From contig NZ_ACNN01000029.1 in the NCBI RefSeq assembly GCF_000174815.1, forward strand, positions 29,701 to 93,700: 64,000 nucleotides of DNA, written 5' to 3'. Of this stretch, positions 29,131 through 40,530 are shown piece after piece. The position numbers were made by a program, and so were the translations under genes. The notes beneath the pieces are model-generated. The model saw only the letters and a program-made list of their open reading frames with translations. It did not search any database and was not told the DNA's origin. Position 1 is the first letter of the stretch. Every line of letters begins with the position of its first letter. This DNA is from Porphyromonas endodontalis ATCC 35406 (GTDB taxonomy: Bacteria > Bacteroidota > Bacteroidia > Bacteroidales > Porphyromonadaceae).

Positions 29131-31347
29131 ATGAGAAACAGAACTCTGCATACCCTATTTCTCGCCACCCTGCTTACCGGGAGTGCAATCTACGGCTATG
29201 CACAAGATGCCCAAGGGCTCTATAGTCTGGAGGAGGTAACCCCGGGAGGGCAAAAGTTCATCAGCAACTACTACCCCAAATATATCCCTCGCTTGCAATG
29301 GATAGGAGACCGTTGTACCTATCTAGAGGGGGATAAACTGATGGAAAGCAATGCCAAAGAGCAAAGCCCCAAGGTATTACTTACTGTTAGTGAGATACAA
29401 AACCTAATCACAGGAGAGGATCTCCTACACATGTATCATGGGCAACTACCCCATTACTACCCCATTGAGGGAGAGCCATCTCTCCTTGCGGTGCAAACAT
29501 GGCGTGCCATTTACATTATAGACCTTTCTCAGAAAAAGCTTCTTCGCAGCCTTTCGCTCCAGAGCCAAGGGGATACTGCCGATGAGCTTGTAGAGCTATC
29601 GCCCGATGCCAAGTGGCTTATCGCAAGAAGCAGCGATGGCACTCTTTACATGCAGCAACTAGAGGAGGCAGGGAGAGACAAGCGCACACAACGCCTCGTT
29701 ATCGCCCAAAACGAAGGGGATACAATCGTCTATGGGGAGTCTGTCCATCAGCGTGAGTTTGGTATAGAGAAAGGGATCTTCTGGAGCCCCAATGGCAGCA
29801 AAGTTGCCTTCTACCGCATGGATCAATCCATGGTAGCTCCCTATCCTTTGGTAGACATCACCCCACACAAGGCAAAAGAGGTGCCTGTGCGTTACCCCAT
29901 GGCTGGCGAGCCCTCACACCACGTTACCCTGGGAGTATTCGATCGCACTACGGGGCAAACGGTCTATATGCAGACGGGAGGCGACCCCGAGCACTACCTT
30001 ACCAACATTGCTTGGGATCCCGACAATCGTTCGCTCTACATTGCCGAAGTGAATCGGGGACAGAACCACAACGAAGTCAATCGCTACGATGCCCAATCGG
30101 GAGCTAGGCTTGCCACTCTGTTTGTGGAGGATGACCCCAAATACATTGAGCCGCAATCTCCCATGATTTTCCTCCCCACCAACGATGGTCGTTACCTCTG
30201 GCTCTCTCGCAAAGATGGCTACAATCACTTCTATCTGGGCTCTACCCGTAAAGCAAACTCTCTACAACAAATTACAAGAGGAGAGTGGGAGGTGACAGAA
30301 TTCAAGGGCTTCTCTCAAGACGGCAAGACCATCTTTTTTGAGGCAACAGCGGCTTCTCCTCTAGAGACTCGTCTCTACAGCATCGGCATTAATGGCAAAA
30401 ATTTTGTAGACCTAACCCCCATAGAGGGAGTACACCGCACAAGCCTCAACGCCTCTAAGACAGCGTTTATAGATACCTATTCGTCCCCCTCTACACCTCG
30501 TATCAGCCGCATCGTTAGCACGAAGGGAAAGGAAGAAAAACAACTACTCAAAGCGGAAGATCCCACAAAAAATGCCATCATGCCCGAGATTACGCTAGGT
30601 ACTCTTACGGCACGCGATGGCAAAACCACACTGCACTATCGCCTCCTCAAACCGATTAACTTCGACCCGAACAAAAAGTACCCGACCATCATTTACGTTT
30701 ATGGCGGTCCGCACGCTCAACTTGTGACCAAAGACTGGTTAGCCGGAGCCGGCGGCTGGGATGTGTATATGGCACAGCAGGGCTACGTCGTCTTCACCCT
30801 CGACAATAGAGGGAGTGCTCGCCGTGGGCGCGACTTTGAGCAGGTGATTCACCGCCAAGTAGGGACGGCCGAAATGGACGACCAAATGCGTGGAGTGGAG
30901 TTCCTACAAAAGCAACCTTGGGTAGATACCGAGCGTATGGGTGTCTACGGATGGAGCTTTGGAGGCTTTATGACTACTAACCTGATGCTCACCCATAGCG
31001 ACGTTTTCAAAGTAGGTGTAGCAGGAGGCCCTGTAATGGACTGGAGCCGTTACGAAGTAATGTACGGCGAACGCTACAACGATACTCCGCAAGAAAACCT
31101 CGAAGGGTACCAACAAAACAACCTCACACTCCGTGCCGGCGACCTCAAGGGACGCCTCCTTCTCATCCATGGTACCGTAGACAATGTGGTACTTTGGCAG
31201 CACGCACAAGCCTTTGTACAAGCATGTATTAACCAGCGTACATACCCCGATTGCATGTATTACCCGGGACACGAACACAACGTACTGGGTAAAGATCGCG
31301 TACATCTAAACCAAACAATAACAAGATACTTCCAAGATCACCTATGA
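29131..31347 (+). CDS. Dipeptidyl peptidase IV (S9B family)
   Basis: I chose the ATG at 29131 because it begins a signal peptide ([25 protein letters not shown]); a GTG at 29104 would add nine residues. The 739-residue product has an N-terminal beta-propeller (for example [19 protein letters not shown]) and a C-terminal alpha/beta-hydrolase domain. The nucleophile is Ser609 in GWSFGGF, with the Asp in HGTVDNVV and His in PGHEHNV. It cleaves dipeptides after proline or alanine from peptide N-termini, probably in the periplasm, as expected for an asaccharolytic peptide user. Confidence 0.92.
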   Translation: MRNRTLHTLFLATLLTGSAIYGYAQDAQGLYSLEEVTPGGQKFISNYYPKYIPRLQWIGDRCTYLEGDKLMESNAKEQSPKVLLTVSEIQNLITGEDLLHMYHGQLPHYYPIEGEPSLLAVQTWRAIYIIDLSQKKLLRSLSLQSQGDTADELVELSPDAKWLIARSSDGTLYMQQLEEAGRDKRTQRLVIAQNEGDTIVYGESVHQREFGIEKGIFWSPNGSKVAFYRMDQSMVAPYPLVDITPHKAKEVPVRYPMAGEPSHHVTLGVFDRTTGQTVYMQTGGDPEHYLTNIAWDPDNRSLYIAEVNRGQNHNEVNRYDAQSGARLATLFVEDDPKYIEPQSPMIFLPTNDGRYLWLSRKDGYNHFYLGSTRKANSLQQITRGEWEVTEFKGFSQDGKTIFFEATAASPLETRLYSIGINGKNFVDLTPIEGVHRTSLNASKTAFIDTYSSPSTPRISRIVSTKGKEEKQLLKAEDPTKNAIMPEITLGTLTARDGKTTLHYRLLKPINFDPNKKYPTIIYVYGGPHAQLVTKDWLAGAGGWDVYMAQQGYVVFTLDNRGSARRGRDFEQVIHRQVGTAEMDDQMRGVEFLQKQPWVDTERMGVYGWSFGGFMTTNLMLTHSDVFKVGVAGGPVMDWSRYEVMYGERYNDTPQENLEGYQQNNLTLRAGDLKGRLLLIHGTVDNVVLWQHAQAFVQACINQRTYPDCMYYPGHEHNVLGKDRVHLNQTITRYFQDHL

Positions 31348-32714
31348 GCAAGATATATTATATCCCACAAGATGAGGAGCAAAAAGACCTCCTCCAATTA
31401 GATTCGATTATGCAAGAAAAACGAGCTAGCGAACGCCTCATCGTACTGCTCCTAGGCTCCGGGGGGCGCGAGTCTGCCATGGCTTGGCGCATTGCCACCT
31501 CTCCCGAGGTAGAGCAACTCTACATTGCCCCAGGCAATGGAGGGAGCGAAAACTACGGCATCAATGTACCGGAACTCTCGGGCAAAGACTTTGACGCAAT
31601 CGCAGACTTTATTGCAAGTCATGGGGTCAACCTCTTGGTTTCCGGCCCCGAAGAGCCCCTTGTACAGGGCATTGCCGACTATTTTGCCGAGCGCAAAGAA
31701 GACTTCCCTCACCTCATGGTCGTAGGGCCCAATGCCCAAGGAGCACAGTTGGAGGGGAGCAAAGACTTTAGCAAAGCCTTTATGCAACGCTACGGCATCC
31801 CAACGGCAAGTTACCGCACCTTTTCAGCCAACGAAAAGAGTGAAGCCGTAGCCTATCTGCAAACCCTGCATCCTCCCTTTGTGCTCAAAGCCGATGGTTT
31901 GGCAGCCGGTAAGGGGGTACTTATTGTTCCCACACTAGAGGAGGCTGCCAAAGGCTTCGACGACCTTGCCGAAGGCATTTGGGGGAGTAAGGGACAAAAA
32001 ATAGTCATTGAAGAGTTCCTACAAGGCATTGAATGCTCCATATTTGTGGCAACCGATGGGCTCAATTATAAGGTACTCCCCGCAGCTAAAGACTACAAAC
32101 GTATTGGCGATGGCGACATGGGACCCAATACGGGTGGGATGGGGTCTGTTAGCCCCGTACCTTTTGCCGACGAGGCTTTTATGGAAAAGGTACGCCAACG
32201 TATCATAGAACCAACCCTACAAGGGCTGCGAGATGAACATATAGAGTACCGTGGATTTATCTTCCTCGGGCTAATGAATGTAAAGGGCGATCCCTATGTT
32301 ATTGAGTACAATTGTCGCCTAGGAGACCCTGAGACGGAGACTGTAATGCTCCGCATCTCTAGCGATGTAGCTCTTCTCCTCAAGGCTATAGCAAACGGCA
32401 CACTCGACGAATACACATTGAGCGAAGACCCTCGCCCTGCCGCTAGTGTAATGCTCGTCTCCCGAGGCTACCCCGGAAGCTACAAAAAGGGGTACGAGAT
32501 CACACTCCCCGATCCTCCCCACGACACTTGCCTCTTCCATGCCGGCACGCGTAAACTAGACGGCAAGATTGTAACCGATGGAGGGCGAGTACTCTCTGTA
32601 AGCTCTTATGGAGCAACCCCCGAAGCCGCCCTCAAACGGTGCTACACCATAGCCCAGCAGGTGCTATTCGAAGGGAAGAATTACCGTCACGATATTGGGC
32701 AAGATCTTCTCTAA
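31344..32714 (+). CDS. purD: Phosphoribosylamine-glycine ligase
   Basis: A 456-residue GAR synthetase, joining phosphoribosylamine and glycine with ATP in purine synthesis. The N-terminal domain motif [15 protein letters not shown] starts near residue 36, and the ATP-grasp domain has [18 protein letters not shown] and [10 protein letters not shown]. The N-terminus is about 30 residues longer than usual. The start overlaps the stop of the DPP IV gene (ATGA). Confidence 0.95.
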   Translation: MSKIYYIPQDEEQKDLLQLDSIMQEKRASERLIVLLLGSGGRESAMAWRIATSPEVEQLYIAPGNGGSENYGINVPELSGKDFDAIADFIASHGVNLLVSGPEEPLVQGIADYFAERKEDFPHLMVVGPNAQGAQLEGSKDFSKAFMQRYGIPTASYRTFSANEKSEAVAYLQTLHPPFVLKADGLAAGKGVLIVPTLEEAAKGFDDLAEGIWGSKGQKIVIEEFLQGIECSIFVATDGLNYKVLPAAKDYKRIGDGDMGPNTGGMGSVSPVPFADEAFMEKVRQRIIEPTLQGLRDEHIEYRGFIFLGLMNVKGDPYVIEYNCRLGDPETETVMLRISSDVALLLKAIANGTLDEYTLSEDPRPAASVMLVSRGYPGSYKKGYEITLPDPPHDTCLFHAGTRKLDGKIVTDGGRVLSVSSYGATPEAALKRCYTIAQQVLFEGKNYRHDIGQDLL

Positions 32715-32723
32715 GTAAGATAC

Positions 32724-32771
32724 AAAGCTCCCTATCCCCTCTCTAATAAAAGTATGGGGGTAGGGACTTTG
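32724..32771 (+). terminator. Hairpin after purD, probable terminator
   Basis: The arm ending CTCCCTATCCCC pairs with GGGGGTAGGGACTTT across a loop of about 20 bases. The T-tract is weak. Confidence 0.5.
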
Positions 32772-32872
32772 CTATATATATTAGGATACTTCTAGTAAGA
32801 TACTCCCCCCTTCCCTATACAGTACACTCTCCCTAGGCTTATACTTCGGATCGCCGTCTCTTACTCCTTTAG

Positions 32873-33853
32873 ATGCAGTACAATACCTCTCCCTCCCCCG
32901 GCAAAATGCGAGGAGCCTTGCCACTCTCCTTTCTCCTAATCCTAGGGGCAGTGGTAGCTATCACTCTCCTTTTTACTCCCTCGCAGCTCTCCTTTTGGAT
33001 GATGGAGACTCCCCTAGAAGTTCCCGGATGGGCTCTTTCTGTAGGAGCAGGAGTACTCATCATCCTAGCCTGCCTACTCGTACGATTTCTCACAAATAGC
33101 TTTGTCCTTTGTAACGAAGTAGACCGCCGCTGGTGTACCTTGCTGGCAACTCTTCTTTTTCTACTCTACCCCTCCGCTTGGAGCTCTAGCACGGCTCTCC
33201 TCACTCTCTTACCCTACCTCGGGATTGTCTTCAACCTCTACAATAGTTACCGACATCCCGATCACCCTCTAGACCTCACGACTGCCGGAGTATTTATGGG
33301 CTTGGGAGTATTACTTTACCCCCCATTTATAGCCCTACTGCCCCTGATCCTTTTCACAGCCATTGACCTCCGTGCCCTCTCTTTGCGTAGCAGTATCGGC
33401 TTTTTCTTGGGACTTATTAGCATCTTTATTATTGCTACCCCTATTGTATTGTACAGCGAGCGTCTTCCCCATCTACAGCAGGCACTACAAGAGATAGTCA
33501 CCCCTCGCCCCATCTGGCAAGAGGGCAATATGTTACCTCCTCCCCTACTCATAGCCGTAGCAGTTAGTACCTCTCTCTACGCTATCGCTACATTATTTGG
33601 CGTAATACGCTTGGGTGAAAAGAAAGTGCGAGTACGCCAACTTATGGCAGCACAGATGCGCCCGGCACTCATGCTTCCTCTGGGGATTTTTTATTCACAG
33701 CACCTCGTTGGGCTTTCGCTCCTGAGCCTCATCCCGGCCTCTATGGTCATGGTTCTTGCCTTCCCAGCCCACGAGCGTAAGGTACGCTCCTTCTGGCTCA
33801 TTGTACTCATCCTCAGCCTCCTTGTTGTTTGGAGTCTGCCATTCTTCCCATAG
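32873..33853 (+). CDS. Polytopic membrane protein of unknown function
   Basis: A 326-residue protein with about eight or nine hydrophobic segments (for example PLSFLLILGAVVAITLLF at about 17-34, WCTLLATLLFLLYPSAW near 84-100, PFIALLPLILFTAIDL near 150, and a last segment near 305-325). No catalytic motif was found. It lies between purD and a peptidoglycan hydrolase gene in the same orientation. Similar proteins of unknown function occur in Bacteroidota; I cannot name a role. Confidence 0.7.
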   Translation: MQYNTSPSPGKMRGALPLSFLLILGAVVAITLLFTPSQLSFWMMETPLEVPGWALSVGAGVLIILACLLVRFLTNSFVLCNEVDRRWCTLLATLLFLLYPSAWSSSTALLTLLPYLGIVFNLYNSYRHPDHPLDLTTAGVFMGLGVLLYPPFIALLPLILFTAIDLRALSLRSSIGFFLGLISIFIIATPIVLYSERLPHLQQALQEIVTPRPIWQEGNMLPPPLLIAVAVSTSLYAIATLFGVIRLGEKKVRVRQLMAAQMRPALMLPLGIFYSQHLVGLSLLSLIPASMVMVLAFPAHERKVRSFWLIVLILSLLVVWSLPFFP

Positions 33854-33939
33854 CCCCTCTACTCTTCTCTAAGAGAAAGCCCCTCTGTCTCGGATAGGTA
33901 GCCGCAGAAGCCGACGATGGCAAATCCGCGGCAAAATTG

Positions 33940-33947
33940 TACCTTTG
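33940..33947 (+). promoter_or_regulatory. Promoter -7 box of the GH73-LysM gene
   Basis: TACCTTTG fits TAnnTTTG, 25 bp before the ATG at 33972. The -33 element is not evident. Confidence 0.5.
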
Positions 33948-33971
33948 TAGAGATAAGATACGAAACAGGCA

Positions 33972-34925
33972 ATGCGAGCAAACCAGTTATTACGCGGGGT
34001 CATAGTGCTACTATTCTCCCTCACTTCCTTACCACTCCTGTATGGACAGCGCATGAATGCCGCCTATCAAGCCTATATTCGTAAGTATGCCAACGAAGCC
34101 ATACTCCAGATGAAGCGGCACAAAATACCCGCAAGTATCACAATCGCACAGGGGTTGCTCGAGTCGAACGCAGGAGCAAGCACGCTAGCAAGTGTGCACA
34201 ACAATCACTTTGGTATCAAGTGCCACAAATCTTGGCAAGGCAATAGAGCCTATAAAGACGACGATGAAATGGGAGAATGCTTCCGCAGTTACGACTCTCC
34301 ATTAGACTCCTATACCGATCACTCCTACTTCTTGCAACAACCTCGCTACAAGTCTTTGTTTCAGCTTTCGCTGGACGATTATCAAGGATGGGCCAAGGGA
34401 TTGCAAAGGTGTGGATACGCCACGGACAAAGGATATGCCAATAAACTTATTGCTCTTGTAGAGCTTTATAGTTTGTACGAACTCGACCGAGAGGCCTCCC
34501 CCTCATGGATGAGAGGGAAAGCATCATCGCCCTCCTCCACTCGGGAGAAGAAGCGAGAAAAGCAAACGACTCCCAAGGCCCCCCAAAAACGAACCCAGTA
34601 CAATTGCTACGGACTTGAGTACGTGTTGGCAGAAGAGGGAGACTCCTTTGCAACAATAGCTCGCGACGTAAACATTGATGAAGAGAAGCTGGCAACTTTC
34701 AACGACGCCACTGTAGACTTCCCCCTCAAAAAGGGAGATGTGATATATCTACAACGCAAAAACAAACATGGAGATAGCACTCCGGATCATGTGGTGAGCG
34801 TAGGAGAGTCTATGCACAGCATCTCACAACTCTACGGCATTCGCGTAGAGTATCTCTACAAAATCAATGGTTTAGATATAGAGAGTTACGTGCCTCTAGA
34901 GGGAGATGTACTCCGGCTTTGGTAA
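33972..34925 (+). CDS. Exported GH73 glucosaminidase with two LysM domains
   Basis: A 317-residue exported peptidoglycan hydrolase: signal peptide to about residue 25, then a FlgJ-type glucosaminidase domain with the catalytic Glu64 in AQGLLESNAGAS and HNNHFGIKCHKSW. A Ser/Lys-rich linker near 180-205 leads to two LysM modules (YVLAEEGDSFATIARDVNI and HVVSVGESMHSISQLYGI). It should cut the glycan chain of peptidoglycan in the periplasm. The end overlaps a false upstream extension of purM; the true purM start is 16 bp downstream. Confidence 0.88.
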   Translation: MRANQLLRGVIVLLFSLTSLPLLYGQRMNAAYQAYIRKYANEAILQMKRHKIPASITIAQGLLESNAGASTLASVHNNHFGIKCHKSWQGNRAYKDDDEMGECFRSYDSPLDSYTDHSYFLQQPRYKSLFQLSLDDYQGWAKGLQRCGYATDKGYANKLIALVELYSLYELDREASPSWMRGKASSPSSTREKKREKQTTPKAPQKRTQYNCYGLEYVLAEEGDSFATIARDVNIDEEKLATFNDATVDFPLKKGDVIYLQRKNKHGDSTPDHVVSVGESMHSISQLYGIRVEYLYKINGLDIESYVPLEGDVLRLW

Positions 34926-34941
34926 AACGACAATCAGCACT

Positions 34942-36108
34942 ATGAGCAACGAACGATACATGCAACGTGGCGTCTCTGCGAGTAAAGAAGACGTACACAA
35001 TGCAATCAAAAATGTAGACAAGGGGCTATACCCTCAGGCATTTTGCAAGATCATCCCCGACCTCTTGGGTGGGGACCCCGACTATTGCAACCTAATGCAT
35101 GCCGACGGAGCCGGTACAAAGTCTTCTCTTGCTTACATCTATTGGCGCGAAACCGGCGACCTCTCCGTTTGGAAAGGGATAGCCCAAGACGCCCTCGTAA
35201 TGAACCTCGACGACCTCCTCTGCGTAGGAGCAACCGACAACATTTTGCTCTCCTCCACCATCGGGCGCAACAAGTCTCTCATCCCGGGAGAGGTGATTGC
35301 AGAAATCATCAATGGTACAGAAGAGCTACTAGAGAACCTCCGCCAGCTAGGCGTAGGCATCTACTCCACAGGAGGAGAAACAGCAGATGTGGGCGACCTC
35401 GTACGTACCATTATAGTGGATAGTACCGTAACCTGCCGAATGCGCCGCAGTGATGTCATAGACAATGCACGCATTGCCGGTGGAGACGTAATAGTAGGGC
35501 TGGCTTCCTATGGTCAAGCCTCCTATGAACACCAATACAACGGCGGAATGGGGAGCAATGGGCTTACCTCTGCTCGCCACGACGTCTTAGGGAAATATCT
35601 TGCAGAGCGATTCCCTGAGAGCTTCGATGCTGCCATCCCTCAAGACCTTGTCTACAGTGGGTCTCGTTCTCTCTTAGAACCTGTGGAGGGTACACCTCTT
35701 AATATGGGACAATTGATACTCTCTCCGACTCGCACCTATGCTCCCGTAGTGGCTGCTGTGCTCCGAGAGCTTCGCCCCCAAATACATGGTATGGTACATT
35801 GTACCGGGGGTGCACAGACCAAGGTACTCCACTTCGTTCGAGGGAAGCATGTCGTAAAAGACAATCTTTTACCCGTACCCCCACTCTTCCGTATCATTGC
35901 AGAAGAGAGTGGCGCCTCGGGAGAAGAGCTCTATAAAGTATTCAACATGGGGCATCGCCTAGAGTTTTACGTACCTCAGGAGGTGGCTAGCGATGTTATC
36001 GCCATCAGTCAGAGTTTCGGTATCGAAGCCCAAATAATAGGGCATGTAGAAGACGCGGCAACGAATAGTCTCACCATACAATCGCCCTACGGCACTCTAC
36101 GCTACTAA
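34942..36108 (+). CDS. purM: AIR synthase (phosphoribosylformylglycinamidine cyclo-ligase)
   Basis: I chose the ATG at 34942 (MSNERYMQRGVSASK) because it gives the normal PurM N-terminus; the frame extends 12 residues upstream into the previous gene. The 388-residue enzyme closes FGAM to AIR with ATP. It has LMHADGAGTKSSLAYIYW, the Asp-rich DALVMNLDDLLCVGAT and STGGETADVGDLV motifs. It is somewhat longer than the E. coli enzyme, as is common in Bacteroidota. It abuts prfA directly. Confidence 0.92.
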   Translation: MSNERYMQRGVSASKEDVHNAIKNVDKGLYPQAFCKIIPDLLGGDPDYCNLMHADGAGTKSSLAYIYWRETGDLSVWKGIAQDALVMNLDDLLCVGATDNILLSSTIGRNKSLIPGEVIAEIINGTEELLENLRQLGVGIYSTGGETADVGDLVRTIIVDSTVTCRMRRSDVIDNARIAGGDVIVGLASYGQASYEHQYNGGMGSNGLTSARHDVLGKYLAERFPESFDAAIPQDLVYSGSRSLLEPVEGTPLNMGQLILSPTRTYAPVVAAVLRELRPQIHGMVHCTGGAQTKVLHFVRGKHVVKDNLLPVPPLFRIIAEESGASGEELYKVFNMGHRLEFYVPQEVASDVIAISQSFGIEAQIIGHVEDAATNSLTIQSPYGTLRY

Positions 36109-37197
36109 ATGAACGAAGAGAAACTATTACTACACCTCCAGAACCTCGAAGCCCGATTCGAAGAGGTTGCTTTGCTCATCACAGACCCCTCTGTAATAGC
36201 GGACGATAAGCGTTTTGTGCGTCTCAGCAAAGAGTATCGCCGTCTAGAGGAGTTGCACCAAGCCCACGAGGAATACAATCGCCTCAAACTCAATCGCCAG
36301 GAAGCGATGGAGCTACTCAATGGGACAGATGATGAGGAGATGAAGGCTCTTGCCAAAGAGGAAATTGCCTTTGCCGACGAGCAATGCCCTCAATTGCAAG
36401 AAAAAATTGCCCTATTGCTCCTACCCGATGACCCCGAAGATGGGAAGAATGCCATCATGGAAATCCGTGCAGGTACGGGGGGAGACGAAGCCGCTCTATT
36501 CGCCCGTGACCTCTTTAAAATGTACACTCGCTTTGTAGAGGGGCTCGGCTGGCGTGTAGAGGTGAGTAGCTATACCGAGGGCACCCTTGGTGGGTACAAA
36601 GAGATCGTTTTCTCCGTAACGGGAGATAATGCCTATGGCACCCTCAAGTACGAGTCCGGTGTGCATCGCGTGCAACGCGTACCTGAGACCGAGGCTCAAG
36701 GACGCATCCACACTTCGGCTGCCACGGTTGCTGTATTCCCAGAAGCCGACGAGTTTGATGTAGAAATAAAGGAGAGCGATCTACGTATTGACACCTTTTG
36801 CTCCAGCGGTGCAGGGGGGCAATCTGTAAACACGACCTACTCGGCGGTGCGTATCGTACACGTACCTACCGGGATTACCGTGCAGAGCCAAGACGAGCGT
36901 TCACAGCTCAAAAACAAAGCAAAAGCCCTCACAGAGCTGCGTAGCCGCATCTACAATCTAGAGCATCAGAAGTACCTCGATGAGGTTGCCTCCCGCCGTA
37001 AAACGATGGTATCAACCGGCGATAGAAGTGCTAAAATACGGACCTATAATTATCCACAAGGCAGGCTAACCGACCACCGAATCGGGCTCACTCTGTACAA
37101 CCTACAAGCCGTGCTCGATGGTGACCTAAAGCCCATTATCGATGCCCTCTCTGTGACAGAAAATAGCGAACGATTGCAGGAAGCTGCCCTTAGCTAA
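36109..37197 (+). CDS. prfA: Peptide chain release factor 1
   Basis: A 362-residue class I release factor that ends translation at UAA and UAG. The GGQ motif is at residues 236-238 (GAGGQSVNTT), with coiled-coil domain 1 at the N-terminus and RTYNYPQGRLTDHRIG near 305. The ATG follows the purM stop codon without a gap. Confidence 0.96.
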   Translation: MNEEKLLLHLQNLEARFEEVALLITDPSVIADDKRFVRLSKEYRRLEELHQAHEEYNRLKLNRQEAMELLNGTDDEEMKALAKEEIAFADEQCPQLQEKIALLLLPDDPEDGKNAIMEIRAGTGGDEAALFARDLFKMYTRFVEGLGWRVEVSSYTEGTLGGYKEIVFSVTGDNAYGTLKYESGVHRVQRVPETEAQGRIHTSAATVAVFPEADEFDVEIKESDLRIDTFCSSGAGGQSVNTTYSAVRIVHVPTGITVQSQDERSQLKNKAKALTELRSRIYNLEHQKYLDEVASRRKTMVSTGDRSAKIRTYNYPQGRLTDHRIGLTLYNLQAVLDGDLKPIIDALSVTENSERLQEAALS

Positions 37198-37241
37198 TCC
37201 CCGACTCCTATTATTCAAAAGGCATGTAATACATAGTTGCA

Positions 37242-38072
37242 ATGACTAGACAAGAACTCATAGAAAACATAAAGCGGAAACGCTCCTTCCTCTGTGTAGG
37301 ACTCGATACAGACCTCCGAAAGATACCCGAGCACCTCATGCGCACGGAAAATCCCATGCTCACCTTCAATCGTGCCATCATTGATGCCACCGCGGGCTCT
37401 TGTGTAGCATACAAGCCCAACGTAGCGTTTTACGAATCCATGGGAGCCTTTGGAGTGCAAGTATTGGAGCATACAGTGGCTTACATACGCGAGCAATACC
37501 CCGATCAATTCATCATCATAGACGGTAAGCGAGGAGACATAGGCAACACCGGTATGCACTACGCTCGCTCTTCCTATGAGTACCTAAAAGCCGATGCGCT
37601 TACCGTGGCTCCTTATATGGGACAGGATAGCGTAAAACCTTTTTTGGAGTACAAGGATAAGTGGGTTGTACTACTTGCTCTTACCTCCAATCAGGGGGCT
37701 AGCGACTTCCAACTGACCAAAAACGAAGAGGGAGACTTCTTCTTTGAGCAAGTGCTCAAGACCAGCAGCCAATGGAGTGACGACGAGCATATGATGTACG
37801 TAGTGGGGGCAACCCAAGCCGAGTACCTGCAACGCGTGCGCAACATTGTTCCTAATCATTTTCTTTTAGTGCCGGGCATCGGCGCACAAGGTGGGGATTT
37901 TGACCAACTCATAGAGCATGGTATGACGCCGGAGTGTGGCCTCCTCGTAAATTCTTCCCGAGGGATTCTCTATGCCGATAGTTCTGAGCATTTTGCATCT
38001 GCCGCAGCCAACGAGGCAGAGAACCTCCGCCGCAAAATGGAGACGGCTCTAATCAAACAAGGAATCATATAA
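37242..38072 (+). CDS. pyrF: Orotidine 5'-phosphate decarboxylase (type 2)
   Basis: A 276-residue enzyme converting OMP to UMP. Motifs: [12 protein letters not shown] near 18-29, the catalytic [12 protein letters not shown] near 88-99, and [12 protein letters not shown] near 206. Its length fits the longer subfamily-2 PyrF. It lies between prfA and lpxD, all in one direction. Confidence 0.94.
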   Translation: MTRQELIENIKRKRSFLCVGLDTDLRKIPEHLMRTENPMLTFNRAIIDATAGSCVAYKPNVAFYESMGAFGVQVLEHTVAYIREQYPDQFIIIDGKRGDIGNTGMHYARSSYEYLKADALTVAPYMGQDSVKPFLEYKDKWVVLLALTSNQGASDFQLTKNEEGDFFFEQVLKTSSQWSDDEHMMYVVGATQAEYLQRVRNIVPNHFLLVPGIGAQGGDFDQLIEHGMTPECGLLVNSSRGILYADSSEHFASAAANEAENLRRKMETALIKQGII

Positions 38073-38100
38073 GCCCTAGTCTTAAGAGGGAAATAGAGTT

Positions 38101-39153
38101 ATGCAGTTTACACTACAGAGTATTGCCACATTGCTGGGAGGTACTATTGAGGGAGATCCCCAAGCTATAGTATCCTCATTTGGACGTATAGAAGAGGCCA
38201 TTGAGGGGCAACTCACCTTTCTTGCCAACCCAAAATACGAACCCCATATCTACACAACCCGAGCAACGGCTACTCTCGTTTCTGATCACTTTAGCCCCTC
38301 GGCTCCCGTCACTACCAACTTAATACGCGTTGCCGATCCCTATGCCGCTCTAGCTCAATTGATGCAATTGGCAACAGAAGAGATAGCTCCACGCTACGAA
38401 GGCGTAGCTAGTGAAGCCTTTATCCACCCCTCCGTAGAGCTTCCCAAGCACTGCTACATTGCTCCTTTTTCCTACATTGCCGAGGGGGTAACCTTAGGCG
38501 AAGGCTGCTCCGTTTACCCATATACATACATCGGTAAGGGATGCAAGATTGGCGAAGGGAGTACCCTCTATCCCCATGTTACTATCTACCCGGGATGCGA
38601 GATAGGAGCACGCTGCACTCTCCATGCCGGAGCCGTAATCGGGGCTGATGGATTCGGCTTTGCTCCCTCCGAGGAGGGGTACAAGAAAATCCCCCAATTA
38701 GGCAATGTAGTCCTTGCTGATGACGTAGAGATCGGTGCCAATACATGTATAGATCGTGCCGTAATGGGCAGTACAATCATCGGTAAAGGAGCCAAACTCG
38801 ACAACTTAGTACAGGTAGCACACAACTGCTCCGTAGGCGAGCACACGGTAATGGCAGCCCAAGGCGGCATGGCAGGTTCTTCCCACATAGGGTCCTGGTG
38901 TCGCACAGGTGGGCAGATTGGCATCGCCGGTCATGTTTCCGTAGGCAACCATGTTGATATGGGCGGCCAGACCGGTATCCTTGGCAATGTTGCGGACGGA
39001 CGTAAACTCCTTGGCTCCCCGGCCATGGATCTCTCCACCGCAATGCGAGCCTACACCGTAGTGCCCAAATTGCCACAACTACTCAGAAGACTCGAAGAGC
39101 TCGAAGATAAAATCAACAAATTATCCTCCACCCCATGCAACAGCAAACACTAA
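38101..39153 (+). CDS. lpxD: UDP-3-O-(acyl)-glucosamine N-acyltransferase
   Basis: A 350-residue left-handed beta-helix acyltransferase, third step of lipid A synthesis. An N-terminal uridine-binding domain (about 1-100) is followed by hexapeptide repeats such as [26 protein letters not shown]. The catalytic His is in [22 protein letters not shown]. It overlaps lpxC-fabZ by 19 bp, so the lipid A genes are coupled. Confidence 0.94.
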   Translation: MQFTLQSIATLLGGTIEGDPQAIVSSFGRIEEAIEGQLTFLANPKYEPHIYTTRATATLVSDHFSPSAPVTTNLIRVADPYAALAQLMQLATEEIAPRYEGVASEAFIHPSVELPKHCYIAPFSYIAEGVTLGEGCSVYPYTYIGKGCKIGEGSTLYPHVTIYPGCEIGARCTLHAGAVIGADGFGFAPSEEGYKKIPQLGNVVLADDVEIGANTCIDRAVMGSTIIGKGAKLDNLVQVAHNCSVGEHTVMAAQGGMAGSSHIGSWCRTGGQIGIAGHVSVGNHVDMGGQTGILGNVADGRKLLGSPAMDLSTAMRAYTVVPKLPQLLRRLEELEDKINKLSSTPCNSKH

Positions 39154-40514
39154 ATGAAGCCCTCCACTTCGAAGGGATAGGGCTCCACACAGGTCTCCAG
39201 ATTACAATGACCCTACAGCCTGCTCCTATCAACACAGGATACCAAATCAGGCGTACCGATGTAGAGAATGCTCCTCTTATCCCGGCACTGGCAGAGCTGG
39301 TTTGCTCTACCGACCGCAGTACTGTACTCAAGAAGGGAGACCTCTCAGTAAGCACTATCGAACATACCCTGAGTGCCCTGTATGCCCTTGGAGTAGACAA
39401 TTGTATTATAGAAGTTAATGCCCCTGAGTGCCCAATCCTCACGGGTAATTCTCAGCCCATTGTAGAGGCAATACAGCGAGTAGGTCTTGCCGAACAGAAG
39501 GCCGAACGCGAGTACTACATCATCAAAAAAAGGATGGAAGTAAGTGACCCTGATACGGGAGCTCGTATTATCCTCCTGCCCGATGACGAATTCGGTATTG
39601 ATACACATATCTCGTACCCCTCGCCTCTTTTGGGCAATCAATTCGCCTCATACGACAGCCATACAGACTATGCTTCGGAGATTGCTCCGGCTCGTAGTTT
39701 TGTCTTTGTTCGCGAGCTTCTCCCCCTCATTCAGAAGGGGCTGATACAAGGCGGGCAGCTATCGAATGCTCTCGTTATCAACGACAGAGAGCTAAGCAAA
39801 GAAGAGAAAGAAGAGCTAGGGAAAGTACTACCTCAGGGGACAGAAATACCCACTACAATAGGATTCCTCAACCCCAATGAAGCGCTATCCGGAGAGCCGG
39901 CTCGACACAAACTCCTCGACATCATAGGAGACCTTGCTCTCGTAGGGAAATTCATCCGTGGGCACGTTTTGGCCTACAGCCCCGGGCATGGCATCAACAA
40001 TAAGATGGCACGCCTCCTGCGCAAAGAGATCAAACAGATCGAAGCCCAAGCCCCGGTATATGATCCCGATAAGGAGCCCATACTTGATATAAATTGCATC
40101 AAAGAATTGCTCCCTCACCGCTATCCCTTCCTCCTTGTAGATAAAATTATCGAGATCGGGCAAGATAGTATCGTAGGGGTAAAAAGCGTATCGGGCAATG
40201 AGCCTTTCTTTGTGGGGCATTTCCCCAACGAACCTGTAATGCCCGGAGTACTCATCGTAGAAGCCATGGCACAGACGGGAGGATTACTCGTCCTTAGTGC
40301 TATGGAAGAGGGAGGCGATTTCTCCACTTACTTCTTAAAAATCAACAATGTAAAATTCCGCCAGAAGGTTGTTCCCGGCGATACCCTAGTATTCCGTCTG
40401 CGCATGATGAGCGAGATAATACGAGGGATTGCCAACATGCGCGGTCTTGCTTATGTAGGAGAAAAACTCGTATGCGAGGCTGAGTTTATGGCACAGATCG
40501 TAAAGAACAACTAA
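39135..40514 (+). CDS. lpxC/fabZ: LpxC-FabZ fusion (UDP-acyl-GlcN deacetylase / 3-hydroxyacyl-ACP dehydratase)
   Basis: A 459-residue bifunctional protein. The N-terminal part (about 1-305) is LpxC, the zinc deacetylase that commits to lipid A, with [17 protein letters not shown] and [17 protein letters not shown] carrying the zinc ligands. The C-terminal part (about 315-459) is FabZ, with [14 protein letters not shown] holding the catalytic His and [14 protein letters not shown] holding the catalytic Glu. The fusion is characteristic of Bacteroidota and links lipid A with fatty-acid synthesis. Confidence 0.95.
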   Translation: MQQQTLNEALHFEGIGLHTGLQITMTLQPAPINTGYQIRRTDVENAPLIPALAELVCSTDRSTVLKKGDLSVSTIEHTLSALYALGVDNCIIEVNAPECPILTGNSQPIVEAIQRVGLAEQKAEREYYIIKKRMEVSDPDTGARIILLPDDEFGIDTHISYPSPLLGNQFASYDSHTDYASEIAPARSFVFVRELLPLIQKGLIQGGQLSNALVINDRELSKEEKEELGKVLPQGTEIPTTIGFLNPNEALSGEPARHKLLDIIGDLALVGKFIRGHVLAYSPGHGINNKMARLLRKEIKQIEAQAPVYDPDKEPILDINCIKELLPHRYPFLLVDKIIEIGQDSIVGVKSVSGNEPFFVGHFPNEPVMPGVLIVEAMAQTGGLLVLSAMEEGGDFSTYFLKINNVKFRQKVVPGDTLVFRLRMMSEIIRGIANMRGLAYVGEKLVCEAEFMAQIVKNN

Positions 40515-40530
40515 CTTTCTTTCCTATAAA